From NCBI GenBank assembly GCA_020847975.1, contig JADLBD010000012.1:62001-126000 (forward strand): 64,000 bases of DNA. The letters run 5' to 3'. This DNA comes from Bryobacterales bacterium (GTDB lineage: Bacteria; Acidobacteriota; Terriglobia; Bryobacterales; Bryobacteraceae). The position numbers were made by a program, and so were the translations under genes. Positions 32,787-40,142 of the stretch are shown piece after piece. The number at the start of each line of letters is the position of its first letter. Within the stretch, counting starts at the first letter, position 1. The notes under the pieces are model-generated. The model was given only the letters and a program-made list of their open reading frames with translations. It was not told where the DNA came from and did no database searches.

Positions 32787-33671
32787 GTGCCGAAATGTCT
32801 GTATTGCGATGAGCCTCTTTCGCTCATGGAGTGCCTGTGGGACCAGCAGTTCTGCACCGAAGAACACCGCCGCAGCTACATGCGCGAGAGCCGCTGGCAT
32901 GGGGTTCCCCTGCGGGTGGAGCGCCAGCAGCCTAGATTTTGTCCGGTTCTGCAGTACACTCCGGCAATGGAGCCGCATGACTGGAACCATGGGCCGCTCG
33001 CGCCGAAACCCACGTCATTCTCCAAGCGGGAGTACGTCTGGCCGGCGATGACGCCTTGTCCGGCGCCGCGATTTGCCCCCTCCACCGAGCAGCCATTTTC
33101 TCTTCCCATGCCCGCCATTCGTACCGCGCCGCGCCGGCGCTTCGTTTACGGCTGGGGCAACCAGGCGATTGTGCGAGGCCTGTTGAAAGAGGCGGTCTCG
33201 AGATTGGAAATGCCTCGCGCGGCGGGAAGAATCCCAATTTGCGAACCGGCGGGAGAGACTATACCGATGGAAATCGGGCCGCTACCACTGCTTGGGGGCG
33301 GCACAAACCTTCCTTTCCAGGCGCTCGACGGGTTGGATGAGAGTTCGCTCGAAGCCATCCCGGCGGGAGGATTCATCCGTACACAGATGAGCCTTTCCAG
33401 TTTTCCCCATATACCCGCTGTTGGAGGCCCCGCAAGCCCGCAGCCTTGCGTTCAGCCCCTAAAGACGGAGACTCCGCTGGCCCCTGTCGAGTCCACTCGA
33501 GCTTTGCGTGGCGTGTTTATTCCGCAGATCTCCTTGCCGCTGCTGAGGCCACGCATTGCCTTTGCGCCGCGGGCGGGCGGATCTCGCACCGAAAACCGGC
33601 AAAGCAGCATTATCCCGATCAGCGATTTTCAACCCGTTGAGCGGAAAGAACCACTGGCGCGTACCAGCTAG
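32787..33671 (+). CDS. Zinc-ribbon protein with disordered tail, function unknown
   Basis: 294 residues from GTG 32787. The N-terminus 'MPKCLYCDEPLSLMECLWDQQFC' has C4-x2-C7 and C16, followed by 'QFCTEEHRR' (C23, H27), a treble-clef-like zinc knuckle seen at the start of several acidobacterial proteins. The remaining ~250 residues are Pro-rich without hydrophobic segments. Its neighbours on both sides are TPR proteins, and the C-terminus is 80 bases before the next TPR gene, so a shared multi-protein assembly is possible but not shown. Confidence 0.6.
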   Translation: MPKCLYCDEPLSLMECLWDQQFCTEEHRRSYMRESRWHGVPLRVERQQPRFCPVLQYTPAMEPHDWNHGPLAPKPTSFSKREYVWPAMTPCPAPRFAPSTEQPFSLPMPAIRTAPRRRFVYGWGNQAIVRGLLKEAVSRLEMPRAAGRIPICEPAGETIPMEIGPLPLLGGGTNLPFQALDGLDESSLEAIPAGGFIRTQMSLSSFPHIPAVGGPASPQPCVQPLKTETPLAPVESTRALRGVFIPQISLPLLRPRIAFAPRAGGSRTENRQSSIIPISDFQPVERKEPLARTS

Positions 33672-33751
33672 CGGCAGCCCCCCTCGGCGAATCGCCGCTG
33701 CGCCCTGATGTTCCGGCAAGATTCTGACGATGTATTGCAGAGGATTACTCT

Positions 33752-35335
33752 ATGAACAACTTCGCCGGACAGTGGCTGTGGTTCTTCGATGATCAACTGG
33801 TGCATTCGCTGCTCAATGTGCAGCCGGATGATCCTCGCCTCGCACGCCGTGCCGCATCCCACCCCTCCGTTGTGGTGGCAATGCGATTGTGGATGGAGCG
33901 GCTTCCCGAAGAGGCCCTTCAGGAGTTGGCGGCTCCGGTACGGCAATCGGACCACGACGCCATGGCGCTGGCCGGGCAGATCCTGTTCGAAATGGGCAAG
34001 ATCGAGGAGGCGGCACAGTTGTTCGCCAAACTGGCGGCCATCTTTCCCGGGCATCCCTTCGCCAGCATGAACCTGGGACTCTGCCAGGCCCGGATGCGAG
34101 CTTGGGCGGAGGCAACCGAAAATCTCAAGAGCGCGCTGGCGCTGCATCCTGACCGGGCGGAGGTCTGGTTTGCCCTGGGCGTCGCCCTGGTGAACCAAAA
34201 GCGGGCCACGGAAGCGCGATCGGCCTTCACCCGGAGTCTGCGGCTGAACAGCGAATACGCTCCCGCCTGGTTCGGCCAGGGGGTCGCCTGCCAGTTGGAA
34301 GGTAACCACGGTGAGGCGCTGCGCATTTATGACAAATTGCTCGAGGCCCAGCCGGACCGCGAGGAATTGCTCGCCAATGCTCTCGTTGCGGCGGCCGAAC
34401 TGCGCGATTCAGCAAAGATCCGCACCCTCGCGCCGCGTCTGCTGCAATTGAATCCCAAATCGACACACGCCCGCCTGGCGCTGTGCTGGGTCGCTCTCGA
34501 GCAGGGGAACCTCGAAGAAGCCAACAGGCATTGCGCCATAGTCGCGCAAGCGAATCCGGGTGATTACCGTCACTGGTACAACCTTGGCGTTTGCCTGCTG
34601 AGGCTGGGGCAGCCGGATAAAGCGGGTGCGGCATTTGACAACGCGGCCCGTCTCCAGCCTGATGACGCGGGAACAGCGGAGGGGCTGGCAAGGTCGCTGT
34701 CGGCGGTTGGGCGAATAGAAGATGCGCGCAAGGCCTGGGAGCGCGCGCTGCGCCTGGCGCCGGACCGGGAAGAGGCTTGGTACCGCCTGGGGTTGCTGCT
34801 GTACGAAGCTGGCGAGCATTCCGAGGCTTCAGCGGCCTTTGACAGATGCGTGCGGCTCCGGCCGGACTGGCTGGACGCCTGGTCGAACCTGGGCAACGCA
34901 AGATGGTCATCAGGCGACTTCGCCGGAGCGGTGACGGCATTTCAGCGGGTCCTGGACGCGAGCCCCTTTCATTCGGCCGCCCGCAGAGCCATGGCCGCGC
35001 TGGCGGTCGACACCGGAAATCTTACCGAAGCCGAGCGCTACATCGAGGGCCTCTCGGGCAAGGACTGGGAGATCCTGTATAACCTTGCCATGCTGTTCCA
35101 CTCCTCCGGAAAATTGCAGCGCGCCGCGGCTCTCTACCGCGAAGTGCTGGCCACGAAGCCGGATTTCACAGAGGCGCGCTTCAACCTGGGTAGCGTCCTC
35201 TTCGGACTGGGCCGGGTCATGGAAGGCCAGGACAGTTGGAAAGCCGCTGTGGCGATGAAGCCGGAACTGGCCGGGGAGATCCTCAAATGGATGGGCAGCG
35301 GCCCGCTCTGCGAGGATGAACCAGCCACGGTGTGA
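33752..35335 (+). CDS. TPR-repeat protein
   Basis: 527 residues made almost entirely of TPR units from ~residue 70 ('MGKIEEAAQLFAKLAAIFPGHPF', 'RAWAEATENLKSALALHPDRAEV', 'GNHGEALRIYDKLLEAQPDREE', 'GEHSEASAAFDRCVRLRPDWLD', 'GDFAGAVTAFQRVLDASPFHS', 'GKLQRAAALYREVLATKPDFTE'). It has the canonical Gly8-Tyr/Ala20-Pro32 spacing. No signal peptide or catalytic domain. It is not an obvious paralogue of the TPR gene at 31075, whose repeats are less regular. Role: protein-protein scaffold. Confidence 0.85.
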   Translation: MNNFAGQWLWFFDDQLVHSLLNVQPDDPRLARRAASHPSVVVAMRLWMERLPEEALQELAAPVRQSDHDAMALAGQILFEMGKIEEAAQLFAKLAAIFPGHPFASMNLGLCQARMRAWAEATENLKSALALHPDRAEVWFALGVALVNQKRATEARSAFTRSLRLNSEYAPAWFGQGVACQLEGNHGEALRIYDKLLEAQPDREELLANALVAAAELRDSAKIRTLAPRLLQLNPKSTHARLALCWVALEQGNLEEANRHCAIVAQANPGDYRHWYNLGVCLLRLGQPDKAGAAFDNAARLQPDDAGTAEGLARSLSAVGRIEDARKAWERALRLAPDREEAWYRLGLLLYEAGEHSEASAAFDRCVRLRPDWLDAWSNLGNARWSSGDFAGAVTAFQRVLDASPFHSAARRAMAALAVDTGNLTEAERYIEGLSGKDWEILYNLAMLFHSSGKLQRAAALYREVLATKPDFTEARFNLGSVLFGLGRVMEGQDSWKAAVAMKPELAGEILKWMGSGPLCEDEPATV

Positions 35336-35391
35336 TCCCCGTTTCCCGAAACGCACTGCAAGAAGACCCGGAGAGTGATCCGTCATCCTCC

Positions 35392-35446
35392 AACTCCTGC
35401 CAGACATAATCCTTGACGGCGAGGACTGCTGTGGAAAGTGGAGTTG
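35392..35446. repeat. Direct repeat DR3, left copy
   Basis: About 55 bases match 37259-37312 at roughly 80 percent, including AACTCCTGCCA, then an identical TTGACGGCGAGGACTGCT, then TGGA.AGTG. It sits ~60 bases after the TPR stop. The two copies bracket 35447-37258 (SLH-like protein, TIGR03437-like protein, DUF1569 remnant). The sequence is not obviously coding. Confidence 0.7.
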
Positions 35447-35543
35447 GAAGGAAAGGGGGACGTCGCTACTCGCCTCTTCTCGCCCGAGTGGATCACATCC
35501 GGGTAGCGGACTGTAGCGGACGATCATAGAGATGAAATAACAA

Positions 35544-35572
35544 TTGACTTCCTGACTTTTGCGCCTTACTAT
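35544..35572 (+). promoter_or_regulatory. Strong sigma-70-type promoter
   Basis: TTGACT (35544-35549), an exact 17-base spacer, and TACTAT (35567-35572). This is the best -35/-10 pair I see in the window, and it points at the small SLH-like gene at 35609, which has GAGGA 9 bases before its ATG. The base composition here is unusually AT-rich for the window. Confidence 0.6.
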
Positions 35573-35608
35573 CTGGGTCATGAATGCACGCCTGCGGTGA
35601 GGATAACA

Positions 35609-35935
35609 ATGAACTTCGTTGAACTCCCCCTCACGCGAGTCGCCGGAAATCCTTCGATCCTCGTCCTCGATTTAGCTGTACCAATCTTGATCGCTTTTGT
35701 GCTATTCAGTCCGAGTTCGAAGCCATCGACATTCTTTGCTGACGTTTACGCATCCGATCCGTATTACAACATCGTAAATGAAATGGGTTTGAAGGGTATC
35801 TCCAGTGCGTGCTCCCCAGGGTACTACTGCCCAAGCGCGGTTGCTGTCCGCCAAGATGCTGCGGTTTTCTTCGTTCGAGGGAATCAATTAAAATGCGACG
35901 CCTCGTTGTTTTATCCTCGATCCTGGCGATTCTAG
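35609..35935 (+). CDS. Small membrane-anchored protein with a single SLH-like domain
   Basis: 108 residues from ATG 35609. One hydrophobic helix ('ILVLDLAVPILIAFVLF', ~residues 21-37) is followed by 'FFADVYASDPYYNIVNEMGL' and 'GYYCPSAVAVRQDAAVFFVRG', which matches the shape of S-layer-homology-like domains ('F.DVP..HPFY..I..M...GIT.GC....YCP...VTR.QMA.FI.R'). SLH-like units normally come in threes at the C-terminus of large surface proteins, so a single unit on a 108-residue protein is odd: either a gene remnant or a real small anchor. Its last 43 bases overlap the next gene. Confidence 0.5.
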   Translation: MNFVELPLTRVAGNPSILVLDLAVPILIAFVLFSPSSKPSTFFADVYASDPYYNIVNEMGLKGISSACSPGYYCPSAVAVRQDAAVFFVRGNQLKCDASLFYPRSWRF

Positions 35936-36954
35936 CCCCGTTCGTGCCCGGTCAGCAGGCAGCGCAGCCCAACGCCGTCATCTTCAGCACTAGCTATCAG
36001 CCCCACTGGCCCATCGACGTCAACATATCTCCAGGCCAGGTGCTGCCGCTCGCCGTGCACGGGCTTGGACTGCAACTCGAGCGCGACGTCAAGGCCGGAG
36101 GGTATCCGCTGCCCACGGAACTTGCCGGAGTCTCCGTCCGGTATGGTCAATTGAATGACAGCAAGCCCATACCGATCCTTGGGATCCGGCGGGCTTACAC
36201 CTCGCTCTGGTCAACCTCAGCCTCCGGAGGTCCGGACAGCAGTTTTGTCGTTATTACCGTGCAAATTCCTTTCGAGATCTTCGTTGGTCCGTTTGACCAG
36301 GCGCGGTACCAGTTTCTCTTGATTTACGAAAATGGGGTACTAATCGGTGCGGCTTCGGTGTTGCCAAGTACCGCGGAACCGCATGTTGCCGGCGCGGGTG
36401 ATACGGTGAGTTGGGTCTTCCCCGCAATTCAGGGCAGAAGCGATCTCCCGCTGGTACAACACGCGGATGGCCCTCAAGTCACCATGGACAACCCTGCCGG
36501 GCCAGGGGAAGTCCTCGCGCTCTATGCTTATGGTTTGGGGCTGAGCGAGCGTCATCCTCGCCCCAATACAGGGGAACCCTCCCCGGCGGGATATGACATG
36601 GACCTGGGAATAAGCTTTGAATTTGGCCGCAATCCGAAGCCAGCTCCGATTCCGCGGTATCAATCGAACGAGCAGCCCCCCATGGACGGCTTGGTTTTTG
36701 CCGGGCTTGCCGAAGGGATGGCCGGCGTATATGTGGTGAGATTCAAGGTCCCCACCATTGTTCCGGAGGGAACACCGCGATGCGCCCCAGCAACGCCCGG
36801 AACAATCGATCCCGGCGTGGTCAACAATCTGATGGTGAACATCGGCTACACGGTTCTCTCGCCGAGACCAGACCGCTATGACGGCGCTGGCATTTGCGTG
36901 GCGGTCCCTACAACCCGAACTGCCGTAATTGATGATCCGGATGCCGCCAGGTGA
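35893..36954 (+). CDS. Secreted protein with duplicated TIGR03437-like (Solibacter C-terminal) region
   Basis: 353 residues from ATG 35893 with a signal peptide ending near 'FVPGQQ'. Two related halves are visible: 'NISPGQVLPLAVHGLGLQL' and 'AGPGEVLALYAYGLGLSER', each the beta-strand turn of the TIGR03437 domain. 'VFAGLAEGMAGVYVVRFKVP' is close to that family's hallmark. The last ~15 codons overlap the antisense end of a decayed DUF1569 gene, so the C-terminus may be an accidental read-through after a deletion. The domain is best known from acidobacteria of the Solibacter group. No enzymatic role known. Confidence 0.75.
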   Translation: MRRLVVLSSILAILAPFVPGQQAAQPNAVIFSTSYQPHWPIDVNISPGQVLPLAVHGLGLQLERDVKAGGYPLPTELAGVSVRYGQLNDSKPIPILGIRRAYTSLWSTSASGGPDSSFVVITVQIPFEIFVGPFDQARYQFLLIYENGVLIGAASVLPSTAEPHVAGAGDTVSWVFPAIQGRSDLPLVQHADGPQVTMDNPAGPGEVLALYAYGLGLSERHPRPNTGEPSPAGYDMDLGISFEFGRNPKPAPIPRYQSNEQPPMDGLVFAGLAEGMAGVYVVRFKVPTIVPEGTPRCAPATPGTIDPGVVNNLMVNIGYTVLSPRPDRYDGAGICVAVPTTRTAVIDDPDAAR

Positions 36955-37260
36955 GACATCGCCAATCCCCCGCGACAAGCCCCCGAACGCCGGATGCGGC
37001 TTCACCGTCTCTGCCTTCGCAAACCGCTCCAGCGCTTCTCCAACCGCCTGCGGGTTCTTCCGCGAATCCTCCTCGCCCGATTGAATGAATTCCGGAGCCG
37101 TCGGCGCGCCCTTCGGCCCCGGCATCACGCAAATAATCAGATAGCGGATCAGCGGGTTCCGGAACGGCCCGGGCTTATCGGCCACTTTCATCTCCCCCAT
37201 AACCCCGCGCATCGGGATCGCCAGATGCGCCACCATCCGCGCCGCGTTCACCCCCCGAAA
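36908..37260 (-). pseudogene. DUF1569 protein, truncated and frameshifted
   Basis: On the minus strand, 'MVAHLAIPMRGVMGEMKVAD', 'PLIRYLIICVMPGPKGAPTA' and 'RKNPQAVGEALERFAKAETV' fit DUF1569, continuing to 'HPAFGGLSRG'. Then the frame shifts near 36970 and resumes as 'CLTWRHPDHQLRQFGL-stop', the conserved DUF1569 end (HxxHHxRQFG; here the motif reads HPDHQLRQFG). The N-terminal ~45 residues are missing because the DR3 right copy abuts at 37260. DUF1569 proteins are DinB-like metalloproteins; the His motif partly survives. Non-functional. Confidence 0.65.
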
Positions 37261-37312
37261 CTCCTGCCAAGCATACCCTTGACGGCGAGGACTGCTCTGG
37301 AGAGTGCCGTTG
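37259..37312. repeat. Direct repeat DR3, right copy
   Basis: Partner of 35392-35446. It starts where the DUF1569 remnant loses its N-terminus, so the repeat marks a recombination edge. The following 55 bases up to the VapC stop carry nothing recognisable. Confidence 0.7.
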
Positions 37313-37367
37313 ACTTAACGCCGGGGCTTTCACGGGCATCAGTTTCAGTCTCCGGTGTACGTCCGAG

Positions 37368-37781
37368 CTAAAACTGAATGACGTTCAGACCGGGGATCAG
37401 TTGAAAGTGACGGACGTTGGCGGTTCCCACTCCGTAGCCGAGTTCCAGGGCGCTCGCCCCGACCAGCAGATCCGATAGCGGAATGCGGACACCCTTCGCC
37501 TGACTCTGGCCGTCGATCTGTCCGGCGCGGAGAGCAATCGGCACCGTCACCGGCTGGATGGGAACGCCAGTGAGCAATTCGTCAAGAAAGCGTTGCCTGC
37601 GCGCGCGGCGTTCGGGTGTGTCGGCGCGCGTAATACCGTGGGCGAGTTCAAGCACGGTGATGACGGAAACAGCGATTCCTTCATCGCCGGTTTCCAGCAC
37701 CACAGCTTCCAGGAGTTGGCGGGCGTTCTTGCCTTGGCGTTCGGCGGCAACGGCGGCCGTCGAGTCAAGCATCAGTCCCAA
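37368..37781 (-). CDS. VapC-type PIN-domain toxin
   Basis: 137 residues. The preferred start is TTG 37781 ('MGLMLDSTAAVAAERQ'), because the truncated paralogue at 39553 begins 'MGLILDSSVVIAGERR' at an ATG in the same place; an ATG at 37772 is the alternative. PIN acidic residues: D in 'LMLDS', E in 'SVITVLELAHGI', D in 'IPLSDLLVGASAL', and the closing 'TANVRHFQLIPGL'. Such toxins cleave tRNA or rRNA. The gene overlaps the antitoxin by 10 bases (3 if the ATG is used). It is intact, unlike its paralogue 1.8 kb away. Confidence 0.9.
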   Translation of the reverse strand: MGLMLDSTAAVAAERQGKNARQLLEAVVLETGDEGIAVSVITVLELAHGITRADTPERRARRQRFLDELLTGVPIQPVTVPIALRAGQIDGQSQAKGVRIPLSDLLVGASALELGYGVGTANVRHFQLIPGLNVIQF

Positions 37782-38056
37782 GCGGGCGGCTCCAGCGGCT
37801 CCCGGTGGGCGGCGATAGCCGCTTCGACATCCTTCGCGAAGTCGGGATCGATGGTCGCCGTGGAGTCCGCCGGCATCAGGGCAATACACTCCGAGATCTT
37901 GCGGCGCACCGGTTCGGCCGGACGGATCACAGCCACCGGCTGCGCGTCGCGCTCGATGATGACCTCGCCTCCCGTCTCGACCCGTTTCAGAATCGACCGG
38001 ACATCCCTGGCCAGGTCGCCTTCGCTGATGCGCAGCGGCTCCATAGCTGGGATCAT
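37772..38056 (-). CDS. VapB-type antitoxin (Phd/YefM-like)
   Basis: 94 residues. 'RISEGDLARDVRSILKRVETGGEVIIERDAQPVAVIRP' is the Phd/YefM DNA-binding N-terminal fold, and the acidic C-terminal half ('IDPDFAKDVEAAIAAHREPLEPPAWD') would wrap the toxin's active site. It precedes vapC with overlap. About 55 percent alike, by eye, to the antitoxin at 39544-39846, so the two modules are recent-to-moderate paralogues. It should autorepress transcription. Confidence 0.88.
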   Translation of the reverse strand: MIPAMEPLRISEGDLARDVRSILKRVETGGEVIIERDAQPVAVIRPAEPVRRKISECIALMPADSTATIDPDFAKDVEAAIAAHREPLEPPAWD

Positions 38057-38212
38057 AGCGCTTCTTCCCCCTCGTCGTCAGCTTACCCGCTGAGTGTGGC
38101 GTTCCGTCAGTGCCTTGGCCTATCGAGTCTCCCGCCCGGATACGATGGTACATTCGGAAACATTTTCAGGCCTCCGTGGCCGCTGCACGCGACCCGAAAC
38201 GATCAAGCCCAA

Positions 38213-39053
38213 ATGGACCAAGCTGCACACAGCAAAATCGTATCCTTCATCTGGGGCATTGCGGACGACGTGCTGCGCGACCTGTTCAAGCGCGGTAAGT
38301 ACCCCGACGTCATTCTTCCCATGTGCGTCCTGCGCCGCTTGGACGCCGTGCTGGAACCTACAAAGAGCGCTGTCCTCGATATGAAGAGGATGCTGGATAC
38401 AGCCGGAATCACGGAACAACGGGCCGCGCTCTGTGAGGCGGCAGGACAGGCGTTCTACAATACCTCCAAGTTCACACTTCGCGACTTGAAAGCCCGCGCC
38501 AGCCAGCAGCAACTCCGCCAGGATCGAAGCCTACCTCGACGGCTTCTCGCCCAACGTCCAAGATATCCTCGACAACTTCAAGTTTCGGAACCAGATCACC
38601 ACTCTCTCGAAGGCGGACGCGATCGGGAGCCTGATTGAGAAGTTCCTCGATCCAGAGATCAACCTCGGCCCCGATCCCGTACTCAATGGCGACGGCTCCG
38701 TAATACAACCGGCGATGGACAACCACGCAATGGGCACGGTGTTCGAGGAGTTGGTTCGGAAGTTCAATGAGGACAACAACGAGGAGGCCGGCGAGCACTG
38801 GCCCCCGCGCGACGCGGTCAGGCTAATGGCCAACCTCGTGTTCCTGCCTGTGGCCGATGCCATCCAGTCTGGGACGTATCGGCTCTACGATGGCGCCTGC
38901 GGGACCGGCGGCATGTTGACAGCGGCGGAGGAGACCCTGCGCGGCCTCGCGAAAGTTCGAGGCAAGCAGGCATCGATCCGCGCCGACATTCTGGCAGTGC
39001 AGAAGGAGGCGGAGGGACTGCTGGATGAAATCCTTGAAGGAGCCGCAAAGTGA
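38213..39053 (+). pseudogene. hsdM: Type I restriction methyltransferase HsdM, frameshifted and internally deleted
   Basis: From ATG 38213, 'SKIVSFIWGIADDVLRDLFKRG' and 'YPDVILPMCVLRRLDAVLEPTK' are the helical N-terminus of large HsdM proteins. Near 38505 the frame shifts +1 and continues with 'YLDGFSPNVQDILDNFKFRN', 'LSKADAIGSLIEKFLD' and motif I 'LYDGACGTGGMLTAAEETL'. Then the NPPY region is missing and the frame jumps to a C-terminal tail ('ADILAVQKEAEGLLDEIL'). Perhaps 1.3-1.5 kb of the gene has been lost. This belongs to a different HsdM family from the one at 44619-46172, so it is the relic of a second system. Confidence 0.85.
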
Positions 39054-39328
39054 GCGCCGAATCGAACGATAGCAATCGCCCTCCTGGAGCCGCCTCGCCG
39101 GAAGGAACCGGGCAAGTGGTGCTGTACCGGACGGAAGACGGGCAGACTCGGCTTCAGGTCAGACTCGTCCGCGATTCCGCTTGGCTGAACCTGAATCAGA
39201 TTGCGGACCTCTTTCAGCGCGACAAGTCGGTCATCTCCAAGCACATCAAGAACATCTTCGACGAGGGAGAGATCGATCCCGCTGGAACTGTTGCAAAATT
39301 TGCAACAGTTCAAACCGAGGGTGCGTTG
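39050..39328 (+). pseudogene. rhuM: RhuM-family N-terminal fragment
   Basis: GTG 39050 overlaps the hsdM stop (GTGA), the coupling seen in intact hsdM-rhuM operons. 'GQVVLYRTEDGQTRLQVRLV', 'WLNLNQIADLFQRDKSVISK' (Bro-N/HTH-like domain) and 'HIKNIFDEGEIDPAGTVAKFATVQTEG' match RhuM/virulence-protein family members. Homology ends at ~39328, where the sequence passes into an antisense VapC fragment. About two-thirds of the normal ~330-residue protein is lost. Confidence 0.8.
39285..39311. promoter_or_regulatory. 27-base perfect palindrome inside rhuM coding sequence
   Basis: GAACTGTTGCAAA (39285-39297), one central A, then TTTGCAACAGTTC (39299-39311): both 13-base arms match exactly. In the RhuM frame it spells 'TVAKFATVQ', the most conserved block of these proteins, so coding and palindromic constraint coincide. 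It could be an operator bound by RhuM's own Bro-N domain, or a recombination hot spot, since the deletion edge lies ~20 bases away. Confidence 0.6.
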
Positions 39329-39333
39329 CACGG

Positions 39334-39553
39334 GCACGTCGCGGACCAACTCATCCACGAAAGCCTGCCGGCGTCGCCGGCGTTCTTCCGTTCCGGCGCG
39401 CTGGATGCCGTGGACCAGTTCCACGATGGTCACCACGGATAAGCCGATTTCGATGTCTCCGTAGTCGCTCTTAAACTGTTCCAGGATCTGCCGGACTGTG
39501 TGGCTCCGCCGCTCACCCGCGATGACCACGCTGGAATCGAGGATCAGCCCCAT
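39334..39553 (-). pseudogene. VapC toxin, C-terminally truncated
   Basis: ATG 39553 begins 'MGLILDSSVVIAGERRSHTV' and continues through 'EIGLSVVTIVELVHGIQRAG' to 'RQAFVDELVRDVPVQ'. After this (~39334) the frame runs into antisense rhuM, losing the last ~60 residues, including the fourth PIN acidic residue and the 'NVRHF' end. The first Asp and the Glu remain, but the toxin should be inactive. It overlaps its antitoxin gene by 10 bases. Confidence 0.85.
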
Positions 39554-39846
39554 GTCGGCGGATTCCACGGCTTGCGGTTGCGGACGATCTCCTCCACGTC
39601 GGCGGCGAAGTCCGGATCGAGCACCGGGCTGTCGCCGGATTCCTTCTCGTTGGCTTCCGCCAGGGCAATGCACTCGGAGATCGTGCGCCGCTCCGGAGCG
39701 GCGGCGCGGATGATCGCGAGCGGCTGCGCATCTCGCTCGATGACCACTTCCGTACCGGCCTGCACACGTCGCAGGATGGCCGCGAGATCGCGCACCGCGT
39801 CGGCTTCACTCACGTGCAGGATTCGCGGTTCCATCACTTCGATCAT
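39544..39846 (-). CDS. VapB-type antitoxin next to a dead toxin
   Basis: 100 residues, intact. 'HVSEADAVRDLAAILRRVQA' and 'TEVVIERDAQPLAIIRAA' are the DNA-binding fold; the C-terminal 'LDPDFAADVEEIVRNRKPWNPPTWG' is the toxin-binding tail, parallel to the antitoxin at 37772-38056. With its toxin truncated, it may act as an orphan antitoxin or cross-regulator of the intact VapBC pair 1.8 kb away. Its start codon lies in a tandem 23-base duplication. Confidence 0.85.
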   Translation of the reverse strand: MIEVMEPRILHVSEADAVRDLAAILRRVQAGTEVVIERDAQPLAIIRAAAPERRTISECIALAEANEKESGDSPVLDPDFAADVEEIVRNRKPWNPPTWG

Positions 39847-39886
39847 AGCCTCTCACCTTCCTCGATCATAGCCTCTCATCTTCCTC
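39841..39886 (-). repeat. Tandem duplication of antitoxin start region (2 x 23 bases)
   Basis: Units 39841-39863 and 39864-39886 differ by one base. Each, read on the minus strand, carries GAGGAAG, AGAGGC and ATGATC, that is a Shine-Dalgarno and the start codon of the antitoxin gene. Because 23 is not a multiple of 3, the upstream ATG opens an 8-codon frame (MIEEGERL) whose TGA overlaps the true ATG. The stretch 39887-40142 has no gene I can support. Confidence 0.75.
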
Positions 39887-40142
39887 GCTGTCCTCCTCGC
39901 CTTCGGTGGCTCGTCTTCGGTATCCAGCGTTTGCTTAGCGTATCGAACAGTTCCGCTGAGGCCGCGCCGAGACCCCGCGACGAATCAGACGATCCGGGGA
40001 GACGTGAAGCGCCAGTACGCATGACCTCTTCGAACGTCTTTGCCGACTTCCCTGAGGACTCATCCTGCAAAGACGCTCTGAACCACCGCATGATGATAGT
40101 ATTTGGAACCTGAAATGTCGTGAGCGCAGCGAACGGCTGGTT

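Noticed and set aside
39841-39886. Short CRISPR-like array
   Set aside because: Two directly abutting 23-base units without spacers; it is a tandem duplication of a start region.
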